Source: Castor canadensis (lineage: Eukaryota > Chordata > Mammalia > Rodentia > Castoridae). Taken from it: 64,000 bases of DNA. This document shows positions 46,641 to 58,044 of the stretch, piece after piece. The translations under genes and the position numbers were made by a program. The DNA is taken from NCBI RefSeq assembly GCF_047511655.1, contig NC_133399.1:7629333-7693332 (forward strand), in the 5' to 3' direction. The notes beneath the pieces were generated by a model that was not told where the DNA came from, searched no databases, and saw only the letters and a list, made by a program, of their open reading frames with translations. Every line of letters begins with the position of its first letter. Position 1 is the first letter of the stretch.

Positions 46641-48780
46641 TGTGAGAGTCCTGATATTTTCAAGGTATGATGTGTTCAATGGAATGTTCATGTTATTGTT
46701 TTGAATATAATTCTTCTGTGTTTTTAAATAAACCATTAGAGAACAGAAGAAAATGTCCACAGATACTTTACAATGTATTTAAGTCTCAAGTCTTAAGTTT
46801 CAATAGATCGTTATTTTTAATGTACAATTTCATGGGTATGTGCCCAATTAACTATATATATATGTATGTATATTTATAAATATGAATACATATACAACTA
46901 TATATATATGGAGAGAGAGATGTATATATAGATATAAAGAGATATAGCATGTAATTACCAAACCACACAAGTTAACATGTTTAAATTATCATAATTTTTT
47001 CATGAACACATAATATTGGACATGTCTTTGGAGCAGAGTGTTATATTTAAATACATTTATACAATGTGTACTAATAATCAAATCAGGTATTCAATATTTC
47101 TGGGTATCTATCACTAGTTGTATATCTTGCAAGCTTCTCTCTTTAATTAACAATGAAATATGTGATAGCTTACAATGAAGAGTGGGTGACCCACTCTGCT
47201 GGTACTCAAACTGGGTTTTGGTGCCCATTATCTAACTTAACACTAACCTCTCTAACCACTTTCCAATCAGTTTTTAATGGCCATATTCTAGTCATCTGGG
47301 AAGACATACATGGACAGGTGTGCTGAACTGTCCAGATAAGACTAATAGCCATCAAGTCCCAAGAGTGCTGCTGGTGCCAGTCCCAGAATCCAAAGGCTGA
47401 AGAAACTAGAGTCTAACATTCCAGGGAAGCAGCCAGAAAGACATACCATGCTCAAGAAGGTAAGAGAGAGAGAAAGAGACAGATCTCCCCATACGCTGCT
47501 TCCTGTTCCATCTTGACCATGAGATAACTGGACACTGCTACTTACATTCAGGGTGGAATATCCTCAATTGGTTATTTGATAACCCTGTGTTAATCTTCAT
47601 GAGGAATAGCCTCCAGCACAACCAGAATTAATGATTTACTAATTCTCTTGGCACCCCTTAAGCCACTTAAGTTCACACCCCAAATTAAGCATCCATTTGT
47701 CCAAGGCCAAAGCCAAATGGCAGTGACATGCACTCCTATCATGTGAGACACTGTGAGGACCCAAAGTAGTGGATAGGATTGAACATTCTTCCTATAGAAA
47801 AAAATAATAGCCATCCCAAATAGTAAAATATAAATAAAATTATATCTGGAGTAGAAACTCACAAGCAACTACTTCATAGTTCTTTGGAGAGCAAATGTTT
47901 CAAAATTGTAAGATATAGATTTAAACAAGGAGGAAGAGAAGAATGAGAAATTGTTGGATGCACTAAGAATTGAGGGAGGATAGACCAGGGAAAATGAGGC
48001 ATGAAAAACAGGAGCCAGGAATTTAGAGATAATCTCAGTATTAATGACTAGTTTGAATAAAAGCATACTACCTTCTTTTATTTAAGCATCACATTGCCAA
48101 GTGAGCTGCAATGTACAATGAAAAAACAAGAGGCAGCTCTCCCTCAACCTTGCATGCATGTCCAATATTATTGTACTCCACAAATTGAACAAGGATACCT
48201 TGAAAAGAGACATTGACCTGGGAACAGATATCTGAAAAATGACTCCATTTATTACAAAAGTGTTTTTAGTGGAAAATATTTATTTCAAGGCAGGACACCT
48301 GTCTTAAAGGGATTATCTGGTAGAATACATCCTTTGTTTAAATGATTGCTCAGACATCTATGTCATAGTGGCCCAAATTGAATAAACACACCAATCTTGG
48401 GCAAAATTGTGAAGACTGTGTAAGAACAAAATGATTAGCTGTATCAGGTTTCCTAAGCAAAGGAAAATATTCAAACTAAGGAAAATTTACCCAAACATCC
48501 CATCAACTGATGTTAGAACCCCTTATTTTAAACACTCATTTCACCCTTTATCAAATTTGTCTGCACACATACCTGAATTGTGTACTATACTTTCTCTGAT
48601 TTGCTTTACTAATAAAACTCCCTTGGTCTCTATCTTGATTGTTCTAAGGTGTTTTTGAAACACCACAAATTCAATACCCAAGTGTCAGGTAGACTGCTCT
48701 TTCCTATAGCCTCAACAGTTTTAGTAACACACGCATCAACCTTATAGTTATCACCAACTATGGACCATAGTATCACTGCT
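46640..48780. other. Intergenic DNA with AT-rich microsatellite and no gene
   Basis: TATATG-rich low complexity lies at 46850-46950. About 47200-47720 may be a very old repeat but I cannot name it. Frames of 60-92 codons have no features. Confidence 0.4.
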
Positions 48781-49335
48781 TAAAACAAGGTCTTATTTTG
48801 CTTATTTAGAGCCTTATGAGGGGGTCAGAGACAATGCCCACAATGTCAGCCAGCACAGAATGGTGGACTTCCAAGCTCTCTGCTGCCTGTCTGGGCCCTG
48901 GGAGAATGACCTCACCCCCATCAGCACTGCTGTCTCCCAGGATTAGGGCAATGACAGACTCACTTCCTGTCTAAGGAAAGTTTTATAATGTCACAGTGAA
49001 GTTAGACAATGTAATAGTCACAATTGCTATTATCTATTGAACTCTGTTATCTGCCATACACATTTCTATAGTCTGTAATATGTTCCTTAGTTCACTCATA
49101 AATTGCATAAAATAGAAGGAATTTTGCAAGATTATATATGAGAAATTGGGGCTTATAAGTTTGCTTCTATGTCATGAAGAAATAATTCAAGAGGCAAAGC
49201 TACAACATCTGATCACCAAAAATCAGAACTAAGGTTGTTGGCAGTGTTCTTGGAGAAGCATCAACATGTCTACACTTAATTCAAACACCGGACTGCACCT
49301 TTGGTGCTCAGTAATGGAACTACAATGTGATCCAC
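48780..49335. other. Unassigned, possibly an old MIR-type remnant
   Basis: 49030-49215 has a weak resemblance to MIR-family text (ATCTGCCATACAC..., GAGAAATTGGGGCTTA). I would not bound it. No gene. Confidence 0.3.
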
Positions 49336-49339
49336 TACT

Positions 49340-49830
49340 GGATATAAAAGGCAAATGACATAAAATCAGCATATGAAAGAAACACCTGCAAATTCCTGTT
49401 CATTGCAGCATTACTGAAAATATCTCATACATGGAGCCATCTATGTGTTCATTAGTGGAAGAATGGAACATGTGGGGCACCTACACAATATAACATTACT
49501 CAATGATGAAACTGATGACAACTGTGTTGTCATCTGTGACAACAGAGATGTAATAGAAAGTCATAATATTAAGTGAAAAAGAAAGTCAAATATCATATGA
49601 TCTCTCTCAAATCTGGAATGTAAAATAGCTTATTTCACAGAAATAAGTAGAGTAAGGTTTACCAGGGACTGATGTGGTTTGAGTGAATTTGTTGGTTTGT
49701 TGGGGGAGATGTTGGTTAAAGTACACAAAGTTACAATTACTTAATTATAATTACGTATAAGGAAAAAGATGAAGAGGTCTATGGAACAGTGTGTTACTAT
49801 AACCACCAGCATATTGTGTTCTTGAAATAC
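49340..49830 (+). mobile_element. Old L1 3' end
   Basis: It reads TGTTCATTGCAGCATTACTG, then ATGGAGCCATCTATGTG, AAGTGAAAAAGAAAGTCAAA, then GTATAAGG. The order ORF2 tail then 3'UTR gives plus orientation. Strongly decayed. Confidence 0.65.
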
Positions 49831-50184
49831 TGAGTTGATATTAAGCATTCTGGCCAATGAAATTAAAGCCACATGAGGTAGAGTTCAGGTTTATTATAAT
49901 TATATATGTATATATGTATAATATATAATTGCACAAAGTAATGCACTTCAAACATAATGTTTCACCGACAAATACAATTTTAACTGTCCAAGAAAAAAGA
50001 GGGGTTCACAAACTGGAAAGGCAGCCATACTATCCTCTGGGAGCATGATACAAAATCTATGGATCACCCTACACCCACCAAATCTCAACCTACATCAGAA
50101 CAAGTTCTCTGATGACCCACATTCACACTGAAGTAGGTGAGGTTCTGATCCACTATAGTGCTTCCCATCCTCCCCTCTATGACA

Positions 50185-50365
50185 TTTGTGCTAGATGATA
50201 CTTTGTGTTGGGCTGTGCTGTGCATCTCTGAAGGGTGAGCAGCAACCCTGCTTCAACCCACTAAGGTCAGAACCACATCACCAGTTGTAACATCCTGAGT
50301 TTTCAGTAGATATTGCCAAGTGTCTGCAGACACTGTACTCCCCCTGATGGAGGACCAATAACCTA
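50185..50365 (+). mobile_element. MER5A-like hAT DNA transposon fragment
   Basis: Landmarks are GTTGGGCTGTGCTGTGCATC, CCAGTTGTAACATCCTGAG and ATTGCCAAGTGTCTGCAGAC, then CCCCCTGATGGAGGACCAAT. They match the MER5A family in order. It is an old non-autonomous element. Confidence 0.65.
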
Positions 50366-50444
50366 GGGCATGATAACTGGGGACATTCTGGTGGTGTTCA
50401 GAACAAAGCTCATCTGTACTCAGTTCATGGATGTGGCCAGATTA

Positions 50445-50545
50445 ATGAGCCTCTCTGAGCCTCATTAATCAAAAATGAGTGCCTGATATTGCTAATATCA
50501 TATACTGGGAAAGTGTCAAGATTATCCAAGACAATCCTTCTCAGA
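50445..50545 (+). mobile_element. Possible MIR fragment
   Basis: GAGCCTCTCTGAGCCTCATT followed by ATATCATATACTGGGAAAG is a weak match to the MIR 3' half. Confidence 0.4.
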
Positions 50546-50635
50546 TTATAACTTTAGTTGATGGTGCATTAAAATTAACTAAATATGTTCCTTATATCTT
50601 TCAATTATTTAATGAAAGAAAATGCAGAGAATTCA

Positions 50636-50643
50636 AAGATGGC
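50636..50643 (+). promoter_or_regulatory. YY1 box at the L1-F 5' end
   Basis: AAGATGGC is an exact match to the YY1 core found at the start of many L1 5'UTRs and lies within a few bases of the inferred element start. L1-G lacks it. Confidence 0.6.
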
Positions 50644-51118
50644 AGCTAGAGGGAGGAAGCAGAAAGCATGCCTCCTATAGTGAAATCTTGGAGAGACACT
50701 GGAGACACACCTTGCAGGCAAAGCCACTGAGAAGAGGCAAAACTTTGACCCCTCCACACCTCCAGCCAGTGCAGAGAATCTCCACTTCACGTTAAATGGA
50801 GAAACCAGGAGGGCCCCCGGGCCGCCAGTCGCCCATGCCCAGATGGCTTGGGAAGATGTAGACAAGGTGAGCTAAGTGGTATGTGGTACTCCCAAAGACA
50901 ACCATGGGCCAGAACAGCATAGCCCCCTAAACAGACCGACCTCCAACAGGGAAAAAAAGAGAAACTGAGCAATAAGCAATAAGAACAATAAAGACACGTT
51001 GCAAAGAGGGTGGGGCACACTGAGCGCCAAAGAGGGGAGGAAGGGAAACCTTCCCAGAACTGTAAATAAACTAGCTGGGCCTGGCCAGAGAGGCTCGGAG
51101 GGAGTGGGGGCAGACGCA

Positions 51119-51350
51119 CAGCAACCAGGAGCAGGAAAGCTTGTGAGAGTGGTGGAGGGAGGAAAACTCCACAGGAGAGGGGGGAAGACCCACCTCCCAC
51201 GTGAGCTGTAAACAAACATGGTGGCTGGCAGGAGCAGCAGCACCGCCCAGCAATAAGGAGTGGGAAAGCTTGTAAAAGCGGCAGTGGGAGGAAAACTCCA
51301 CAGGAGAGGGGGAAAGACCCACTGCCCACGTGAGCTGTAAATAAACATCA
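51119..51350 (+). repeat. Tandem 129-bp duplication in the L1-F 5'UTR
   Basis: Unit 1 starts at 51119 (CAGCAACCAGGAGC) and unit 2 at 51248 (CAGCAATAAGGAGT). Both run through GGAAAACTCCACAGGAGAGG and CACGTGAGCTGTAAA. L1-G has one counterpart only (about 55836-55905). Confidence 0.85.
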
Positions 51351-52227
51351 GGCCTGAGAAAGCTGGTGCAGTTTCACCACCCCCATTGTGTTTGGAATAG
51401 GGGAAAACTTGTAGCAAAGGCTCACACACAGGAGAACTCTAAGTAAACAAAGCCTCCAGGGCCAGGTGAGTGCTAAGCTCACCCCAGAGATCTGCATAAA
51501 TAACACCGCCAGCAACAGCAGGCTGACAGCAGTGGGCAGGCAAGCCTGAGCTGCAGATAGTCATTAACAGAACTGTCTCCAGACTCCTTTCTTTCTCTCT
51601 CCCTATCTTTGATGAGAAAACAACTGAACTACACCTGCATGCTGAAAAACTTACTGAAACTGTATTGCATTTGAACTTGGGACATTTTGTGGGTTTGGTT
51701 TTTTTTTTTTTGGGCAGTTTTGTTCCACTTTATGAATCCCCTTTGATGAGACAACTACAGAACAACATCTGAGGCACCATCTCCAGGATTGGAGGCTGAG
51801 ACAGACACCAAAATTATTAAGACTGAAACTTCAATGCATTTGAACTTGGAGGGGTTTTTTTTCCCTTTTTCATTTTGTTTTATTTTATTTATATATATTT
51901 ATTTCTTTCACTTCCTTATTTTTTATTTTTATTCTTATCATTATTCTTTTTATTTTTTATTCTCAATCCTATCTCTCTAACCTGCCTGTTCAGCTTACTC
52001 TTGATGAGTACACTAATGCTCCCTGTTTATATCTTTGAAATTTTTTTGTTTGATTTTTTGTTTTGTTTTTTCCTACTTGTCAGTTTATTTGTTTTTCCCT
52101 TTTACTTTAACTTCTTTGCTTTCAATCTCCTCTCACCCTTCCATTCTAAATATCACCATTGTTATTATTACGAGTTAGAAAATACTTAACTGCACACAGT
52201 AAAAGGACAGTAACAACACCAAGGGCA

Positions 52228-53429
52228 ATGACAGGAAGACAGAAAAAACAGGGAAACCAGTTTCCCCACAGCAAAAAATTAGTACAGGAACCAGAGGGCA
52301 ATGAAGAAAACAGATGCTCAGATACAGACACAAACAAAATGAAGAAAAACTATGCCAAAGAACCCAATGAAGCCCACAAGAATAATTTAAAAGAAGACAT
52401 ACTACAGGCACTCAATGAGAACTTTATAGAGATGATACTGGATATGGTCAACCAAAATGTACAGGAGACACTCAAATTCCAAGACAACAAAAAAAGAGAA
52501 TTTGAAAAAGCAAAAGAAGAAATAAAGGAAATCACAGAAGCACTGTATAAACACCAAAGTGAAACATAGAACACAATTAATAAACAGATAAATGAACTCA
52601 GAACAAAGATAGACAACATTAAAGAGGAAACCACCCAGGATATGGAAAACCTCAGAAAAAAGAATGAAACAGAACTGCAAAACAAAATGGAAGGCCAATC
52701 AAAAAAGAATAGAACAAACAGAAGACCAGAATCTCAGAACTTGAAGATGAAATGGTAATTAAAGGAAAAACTGAAGAACTATTAATTAAACAACTCAAGA
52801 CCTGTGAAAAGAAAATGCAAGAACTCACCAACTCCATCAAAAGAACAAACTTGAGAATCATGGGCATGGAAGAAGGAGAAGAGGTGCAAGCGAAGGGAAA
52901 GCATAATATATTCAATAAAATAATAACGGAAATTTTCCAAAATCTAGAGTAAGCTATTCCCATACAGATGCAAGAGACCTCCAGAACACCAAACAGACCA
53001 GATCAAAATAGAACTACCCCACGACATATCATCATTAAAACAACAAGTTCAGAAACTAAGGAAAGAATATTGAAGGCTGTAAGAGAGAAAAAACAAACAA
53101 CATACAAAGGTAAACCCATCAAAATCACAGCAGACTTCTCAACAGAAACATTAAAAGCAAGAAGAGTGTGAGGTGAGATCTTTCGGGCACTGAATGAAAA
53201 TAACTTCAACCCCAGGATCCTCTACCCAGCAAAACTATCATTCAAAATAGATGGAGCAATAAAAGTCTTCCATGATAAGCAGAAACTAAAACAATATGTG
53301 ACCACAAAGCCACCACTACAAAAGATTCTTCAAGGGATTCTGCACACAGAAAGTGAAACCCAACATAACCAGGGAAAGACAGGCAGCACCAAACCACAGG
53401 AAAAGAAAAAGCAAGAAAGTAGACAGTAA
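52228..53429 (+). pseudogene. L1-F ORF1 remnant
   Basis: The start MTGRQKKQGNQFP is at 52228. A charged coiled-coil part (about residues 30-150) is followed by the RNA-binding C-terminal domain with RTPNRPDQNRTTPRHIIIKT and KGKPIKITADFSTETLKARR. Damage includes a TAG at 52567, a frame change in the A-rich run near 52700, an extra C near 52725, a TAA in NLE-x (52950-52952) and a TGA at 53169-53171 where a conserved tryptophan codon is expected. The frame then continues to the natural stop at 53427-53429. ORF1p is an RNA-binding chaperone. Confidence 0.9.
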
Positions 53430-53479
53430 CCTCAATGTAGGTACACACAATCAAACCTTCAAACAACTAAGACAACTAA

Positions 53480-55371
53480 ATGACAGGAATCACCACATAC
53501 CGATCAGTACTAACACTTAATGTTAATGGAATTAATTCACCTATCAAAAGACACCGCTTGCTGAAATGGATTAAAAAGGAAGATCCAACAATTTGTTGCT
53601 TACATGAGATCAATCTCAACAACAGAAATAAGCATAGGCTTAGGATGAAAGGCTGGAAGAAGATTTACCAAGCCAATGGCCCCCAAAAACAGGCAGGAGT
53701 AGTAATACTTATCTCTGACAAAGTAGACTTCAAACTTACATTGATCAAATGAGATAAAGAAAGACATTCCGTACTAATAAGAGGGGAATAGACCAAAAGA
53801 AAATAATAATCATCAACCTGTATGCACCCAATGTCAACGCACCAAATTTCATCAAACATACCCTGAAAGACTTAAAAGCATATATTAATGCAAACACAGT
53901 GGTCGTGGGAGACTTTAACATCCATAATCATCAATAGATAGGTAATCCAAAAAAAATCAATAAAGAAATCCAAGATATAAAATATACAATAGATCAAATG
54001 GACCTACTTGATGTCTACAGAACATTTCATCCAACTTCTACACAATACACATTCTTCTCAGCAGCTCATGGAACCTTCTCCAAAATAGATCATATCCTAG
54101 GGCACAAAGCAAGCCTCAGCAAATATAAGAAAATAGAAATTGTACCATGCATACTATCTGATCACAATGCAGTAAAAGTAGAACTCAACAACAAAAGTAA
54201 AGACAAAAAACATGCAAACAGCTGGAAACTAAATAACTCATTACTTAATGAACAATGGATCACTGATGAAATAAAGGAGGAAATTGAAAAGTTCCTGGAA
54301 GTCAATAAAAATGAAAACACAACCTACCAGAACATATGGGACACAGCTAAGGCAGTCCTGAGAGGAAAGTTTATAGCCATGAGTGCACATATTAAAAAGA
54401 CTGAAAGATCCCAAATCAAAGACCTAATGATACACCTCAAACTCCTAGAAAAACAAGAACAAGCATATCCCAAAACAAATAGAAGGAGAGAAATAATAAA
54501 AATAAGAGCAGAAATCAACAAAATAGAAACCAAAAAAAACATACAAAGAATTAATGAAACAAAAAGGTGGTTCTTTGAAAAAATAAACAAGATAGATAGA
54601 CCTCTGGCGAACCTGACTAAAATGAAGAGAGAAAAAAACCCAAATTAGTAGAATCAGGAATGCAAAAGGGGAGATGACAACAAACACCATGGAAGTCCAA
54701 GAAATGATCAGAGACTACTTCAAGAACCTATATTCAAATAAATTTGAAAATCTTAAAGAAATGGACAGATTCCTAGATACACATGATCATCCAAAACAAA
54801 AACAAGAGGAAATTAATCACCTGAATAGAACTATAACACAAAATGAAATTGAAGCAGCAATCAAGAGTCTCCCTAAAAAGAAAAGTCCAGGACCTAATGG
54901 ATTCTCTGCTGAATTCTATCAGACCTTTAAAGAAGAACTGATACAAACCCTCCTTAAACTGTTCGACGAAATAGATAGGGAAGGAAAAGTGCCTAACACA
55001 TTTTATGAAGCCAGCATTACACTTATCCCAAAACCAGGCAAAGACATCTCCAAAAAGGAGAACTTTAGGCCAGTCTCCTTAATGAACATTGATGCAAAAA
55101 TCATCAACAAAATAATGGCAAACAGAATTCAACAACACATCAAAAAGATTATTCACCTCGACAAAGTAGGCTTCATCCAGGAATGCAGGGGTGGTTCAAC
55201 ATATGAAAATCAATAAACGTAATAAACCACATTAACAGAAGCAAAGACAAAACCACTTGATCATCTCAATAGATGCATAAAAAGCCTTTGATAAGATCCA
55301 TCACCATTTCATGATAAAAGCTCTAAGAAAACTAGGAATAGAAGGAATGTACCTCAACATTATAAAAGCTA
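53480..55371 (+). pseudogene. L1-F ORF2 remnant, endonuclease to mid RT
   Basis: MTGITTYRSVLTLNVNGINSP starts 50 bp after ORF1. The endonuclease motif ETHL is changed to EINL. A frame break lies near 53750 and a stop follows in the loop after GDFN. Long open parts (53998-54648, 54674-55216) hold SDHNAVKV and [19 protein letters not shown] and [21 protein letters not shown]. It is cut at 55371 by L1-G. Nonfunctional. Confidence 0.9.
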
Positions 55372-56790
55372 CTGTGGGGTTTCTCCCCTCTGACCTGACA
55401 GGGGTCACTCGTTCCCGTGTCTCATCTCTTCTGCATGCCACAGGTCATAAAGAGTCTCGAGCCAATCCTCCGACCTCTGCATGCCGGCGCAGAGAATCTC
55501 CACTTCACGTTAAACGGAGAACCGAGGAGGGCCCCCGGGGCCGCCAGTGGCCGGCGCCCATACAGCTTGGGAAGATGCGGACCAGGTGAGCTTCATGGTA
55601 CCGCGGTAGCCCCACAGACAAGCCTGGGCCAGAGCAGCATAGCCCCCTGGACAGACTGACCTCCACCCGGGGAAAAAAGAGAAACTGAGTACTAAGCAAT
55701 AAGAACAGTTAAGACACGCTGGAAAGAGGGTGGGGCGCCCTGAGCGCTGAAGATTGGGGGAAGGGAATCCTTCCCGGGACTGTAAATAAACAAGCTGGGC
55801 GGGCCGGAGAGGCTCTGGCGGGAGCGGGGTGCGCCCAGCAACCAGGAGCGGGGACGCTCATGAGAGGAGGGAAGACCCACTTCCCAGGTGAACTGTAAAT
55901 AAACACGCAGGCCTGACAACACGGGGCAGTGTCACCTTTCCCAGTGCTTGGAAAGGGGAAAGCCTGTAGCAGAGGCCCCCGACCAGGAGAACTCTGAGCA
56001 AACAAAGCCTGTGGGACCAGGTGAGTGCTAGCTCACCCCAGAGATCTGCATAAATAACACCGCCAGGTACAGGCTGAGAGCAGCAGGCAGGCAAGCCACA
56101 GTTGCAGATACCACTCTCAGAACTGCCTCCAGACGCTTTTTTTTTTCTCCCTACCTTTGATGAGAGAACAACCAAATTACACCTACAAGCTGAAAAACTT
56201 ACTGAAACCGTATTGCATTTGAACTGGGGACACTTGGTGGGGCTTTTTTTTTTTCTTCTGTGTGTGTGTGAGTGTAGTTTTGTTCTACTTTATGCATCCC
56301 CTTTGATGAGACAACTACAGAACAACATCTGAGGCACCAACTCCAGGACTGGAGATTGAGATGGACATCCAAATTATTAAGACTGAAATTGCATTGCATA
56401 TAAACGTGGAAGTTTTTTGGTTTTTTTTTTTTTAATTTTCTATTTTCCATTTTATTTTAATTCATTTTTATATATAGATATTACTTTCATATACTTATTT
56501 TTTATTTTTTTAATCTTTGATTTTCAATCCTCTCTCTGTCTCTCTATTGTCTGTTCAGCTTACTGTCGATTAGTACACTAACACTCCCTGTTTATACCTT
56601 TGAAACTCTCTTGTCTGATACCTTGCTCTACTTTCTCCCTCTTGTCTGTATATTTGTTTTCCCCTTTTCTTTAACTTCTTGCTTTCCATCTCAGCTCACT
56701 CTTCCATTCTCAATATTACCATTGTTATTATTACAAGCTAGAAAATACTTAATTACACACAGTACAGGGACAGTAACAACACCAAGGACA

Positions 56791-57994
56791 ATGACAGGAA
56801 GACAGAAAAAACAAGGAAACCAGTTTCCCAACAACAAAAAATTAGTACAGGAACCAGAGGGGAATGAAGAGAACAGAAACTCAGATCCAGACTCCAACAA
56901 AATGAAGATAAACTATGCCAAAGGACCCAATGAAGCCCACAAGAATAATTTAAAAGAAGACATACTACAAGTACTCAATGAGAATTTTATAGAGATGATA
57001 CTGGATAGGGTCAACCAAAATGTACAGGAGACACTCAAGAAATTCCAAGACAATAAAAATAGAGAATTTGAAAAAGCAAAAGAAGAAATAAAGGAAACCA
57101 TAGAAGCACTGTATAAACACCAAAGTGAAAGAGAGAACACAATGAATAAATGGATAAATGAACTCAGGACAAAAATAGACAACAATAAAGAAGAAAACAG
57201 CCAGGATATGGAAAACCTCAGAAAAAAGAACGAAACAGAACTGCAAAACAAAATGGAAGGCCAATCAAAAAAGAATAGAACAAACAGAAGACAGAATCTC
57301 AGAACTTGAAGATGAAATGGTAATTAAAGGAAAAACTGAAGAACTATTAATTAAACAACTCAAGACCTGTGAAAAGAAAATGCAAGAACTCACTGACTCC
57401 ATCAAAAGACCAAACTTGAGAATCATGGGAATCGAAGAAGGAGAAGAGGTGCAAGCGAAGGGAATGCGTAATATATTCAACAAAATAATAACGGAAAATT
57501 TCCCAAATCTAGAGAAAGATATTCCCATACAAATGCAAGAGGCCTCCAGGACACCAAACAGACCAGATCAAAATAGAACTACCCCACGACATATCATCAT
57601 TAAAACAACAAGTTCAGAAACTAAGGAAAGAATATTGAAGGCTGTAAGAGAGAAAAAACAAACAACATACAAAGGTAAACCCATCAAAATCACAGCAGAC
57701 TTCTCAACAGAAACATTAAAAGCAAGAAGAGTGTGAGGTGAGATCTTTCGGGCACTGAATGAAAATAACTTCAACCCCAGGATCCTCTACCCAGCAAAGC
57801 TATCATTCAAAATAGATGGAGCAATAAAAGTCTTCCATGATAAGCAGAAACTAAAACAATATGTGATCACAAAGCCACCATTACAAAAGATTCTGCAAGG
57901 GATCCTGCACACAGAAAGTGACACCCAACTTAACCATGAAAAGGCAGGCAGCACCAAACCACAGGATAAGAAAAAGCAAGACAGGAGAGAGTAA
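56791..57994 (+). pseudogene. L1-G ORF1 remnant
   Basis: Starts MTGRQKKQGNQFP at 56791, after a 1.4-kb 5'UTR. A coiled-coil region rich in K, E and N spans about residues 40-165. The frame breaks in the A-rich run near 57270-57300 and resumes one frame over with a typical SELEDEM block and the C-terminal RNA-binding domain (RTPNRPDQNRTTPRHIIIKT). A TGA at 57734-57736 replaces the tryptophan codon after KARR. Beyond it the frame is open to the expected stop at 57992-57994 (HTES...QDRRE). It thus has just two main lesions, and both are also in L1-F. Confidence 0.92.
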
Positions 57995-58044
57995 CATCAA
58001 GTTAGGTACACACAATCAAACCTTCAAACAACTAAGATAACTAA

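Larger units (their letters stand above)
50632..55371 (+). mobile_element. L1-F, 5' part of an L1 with its own 5'UTR, interrupted by L1-G
   Basis: Starts with a YY1-like box, then a 1.6-kb 5'UTR with a 129-bp tandem duplication. An ORF1 remnant (52228-53429), a 50-bp spacer and the first half of ORF2 (53480-55371) follow. It stops abruptly in the RT domain after LNIIKA, where L1-G begins. The missing downstream part may be L1-H. No TSD was recognised around the whole block. Confidence 0.9.

Noticed and set aside
47200..47720. Old LTR or DNA transposon
   Set aside because: Some phrases look repeat-like, but I could not match an ordered set of landmarks to one family, so no feature is called.
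50605..51429. Long minus-strand frames (up to 185 codons) rich in L, P and F
   Set aside because: They are antisense to the GC-rich L1-F 5'UTR. Composition comes from the purine-rich strand. Similar antisense frames occur at 55505-56175 in L1-G.
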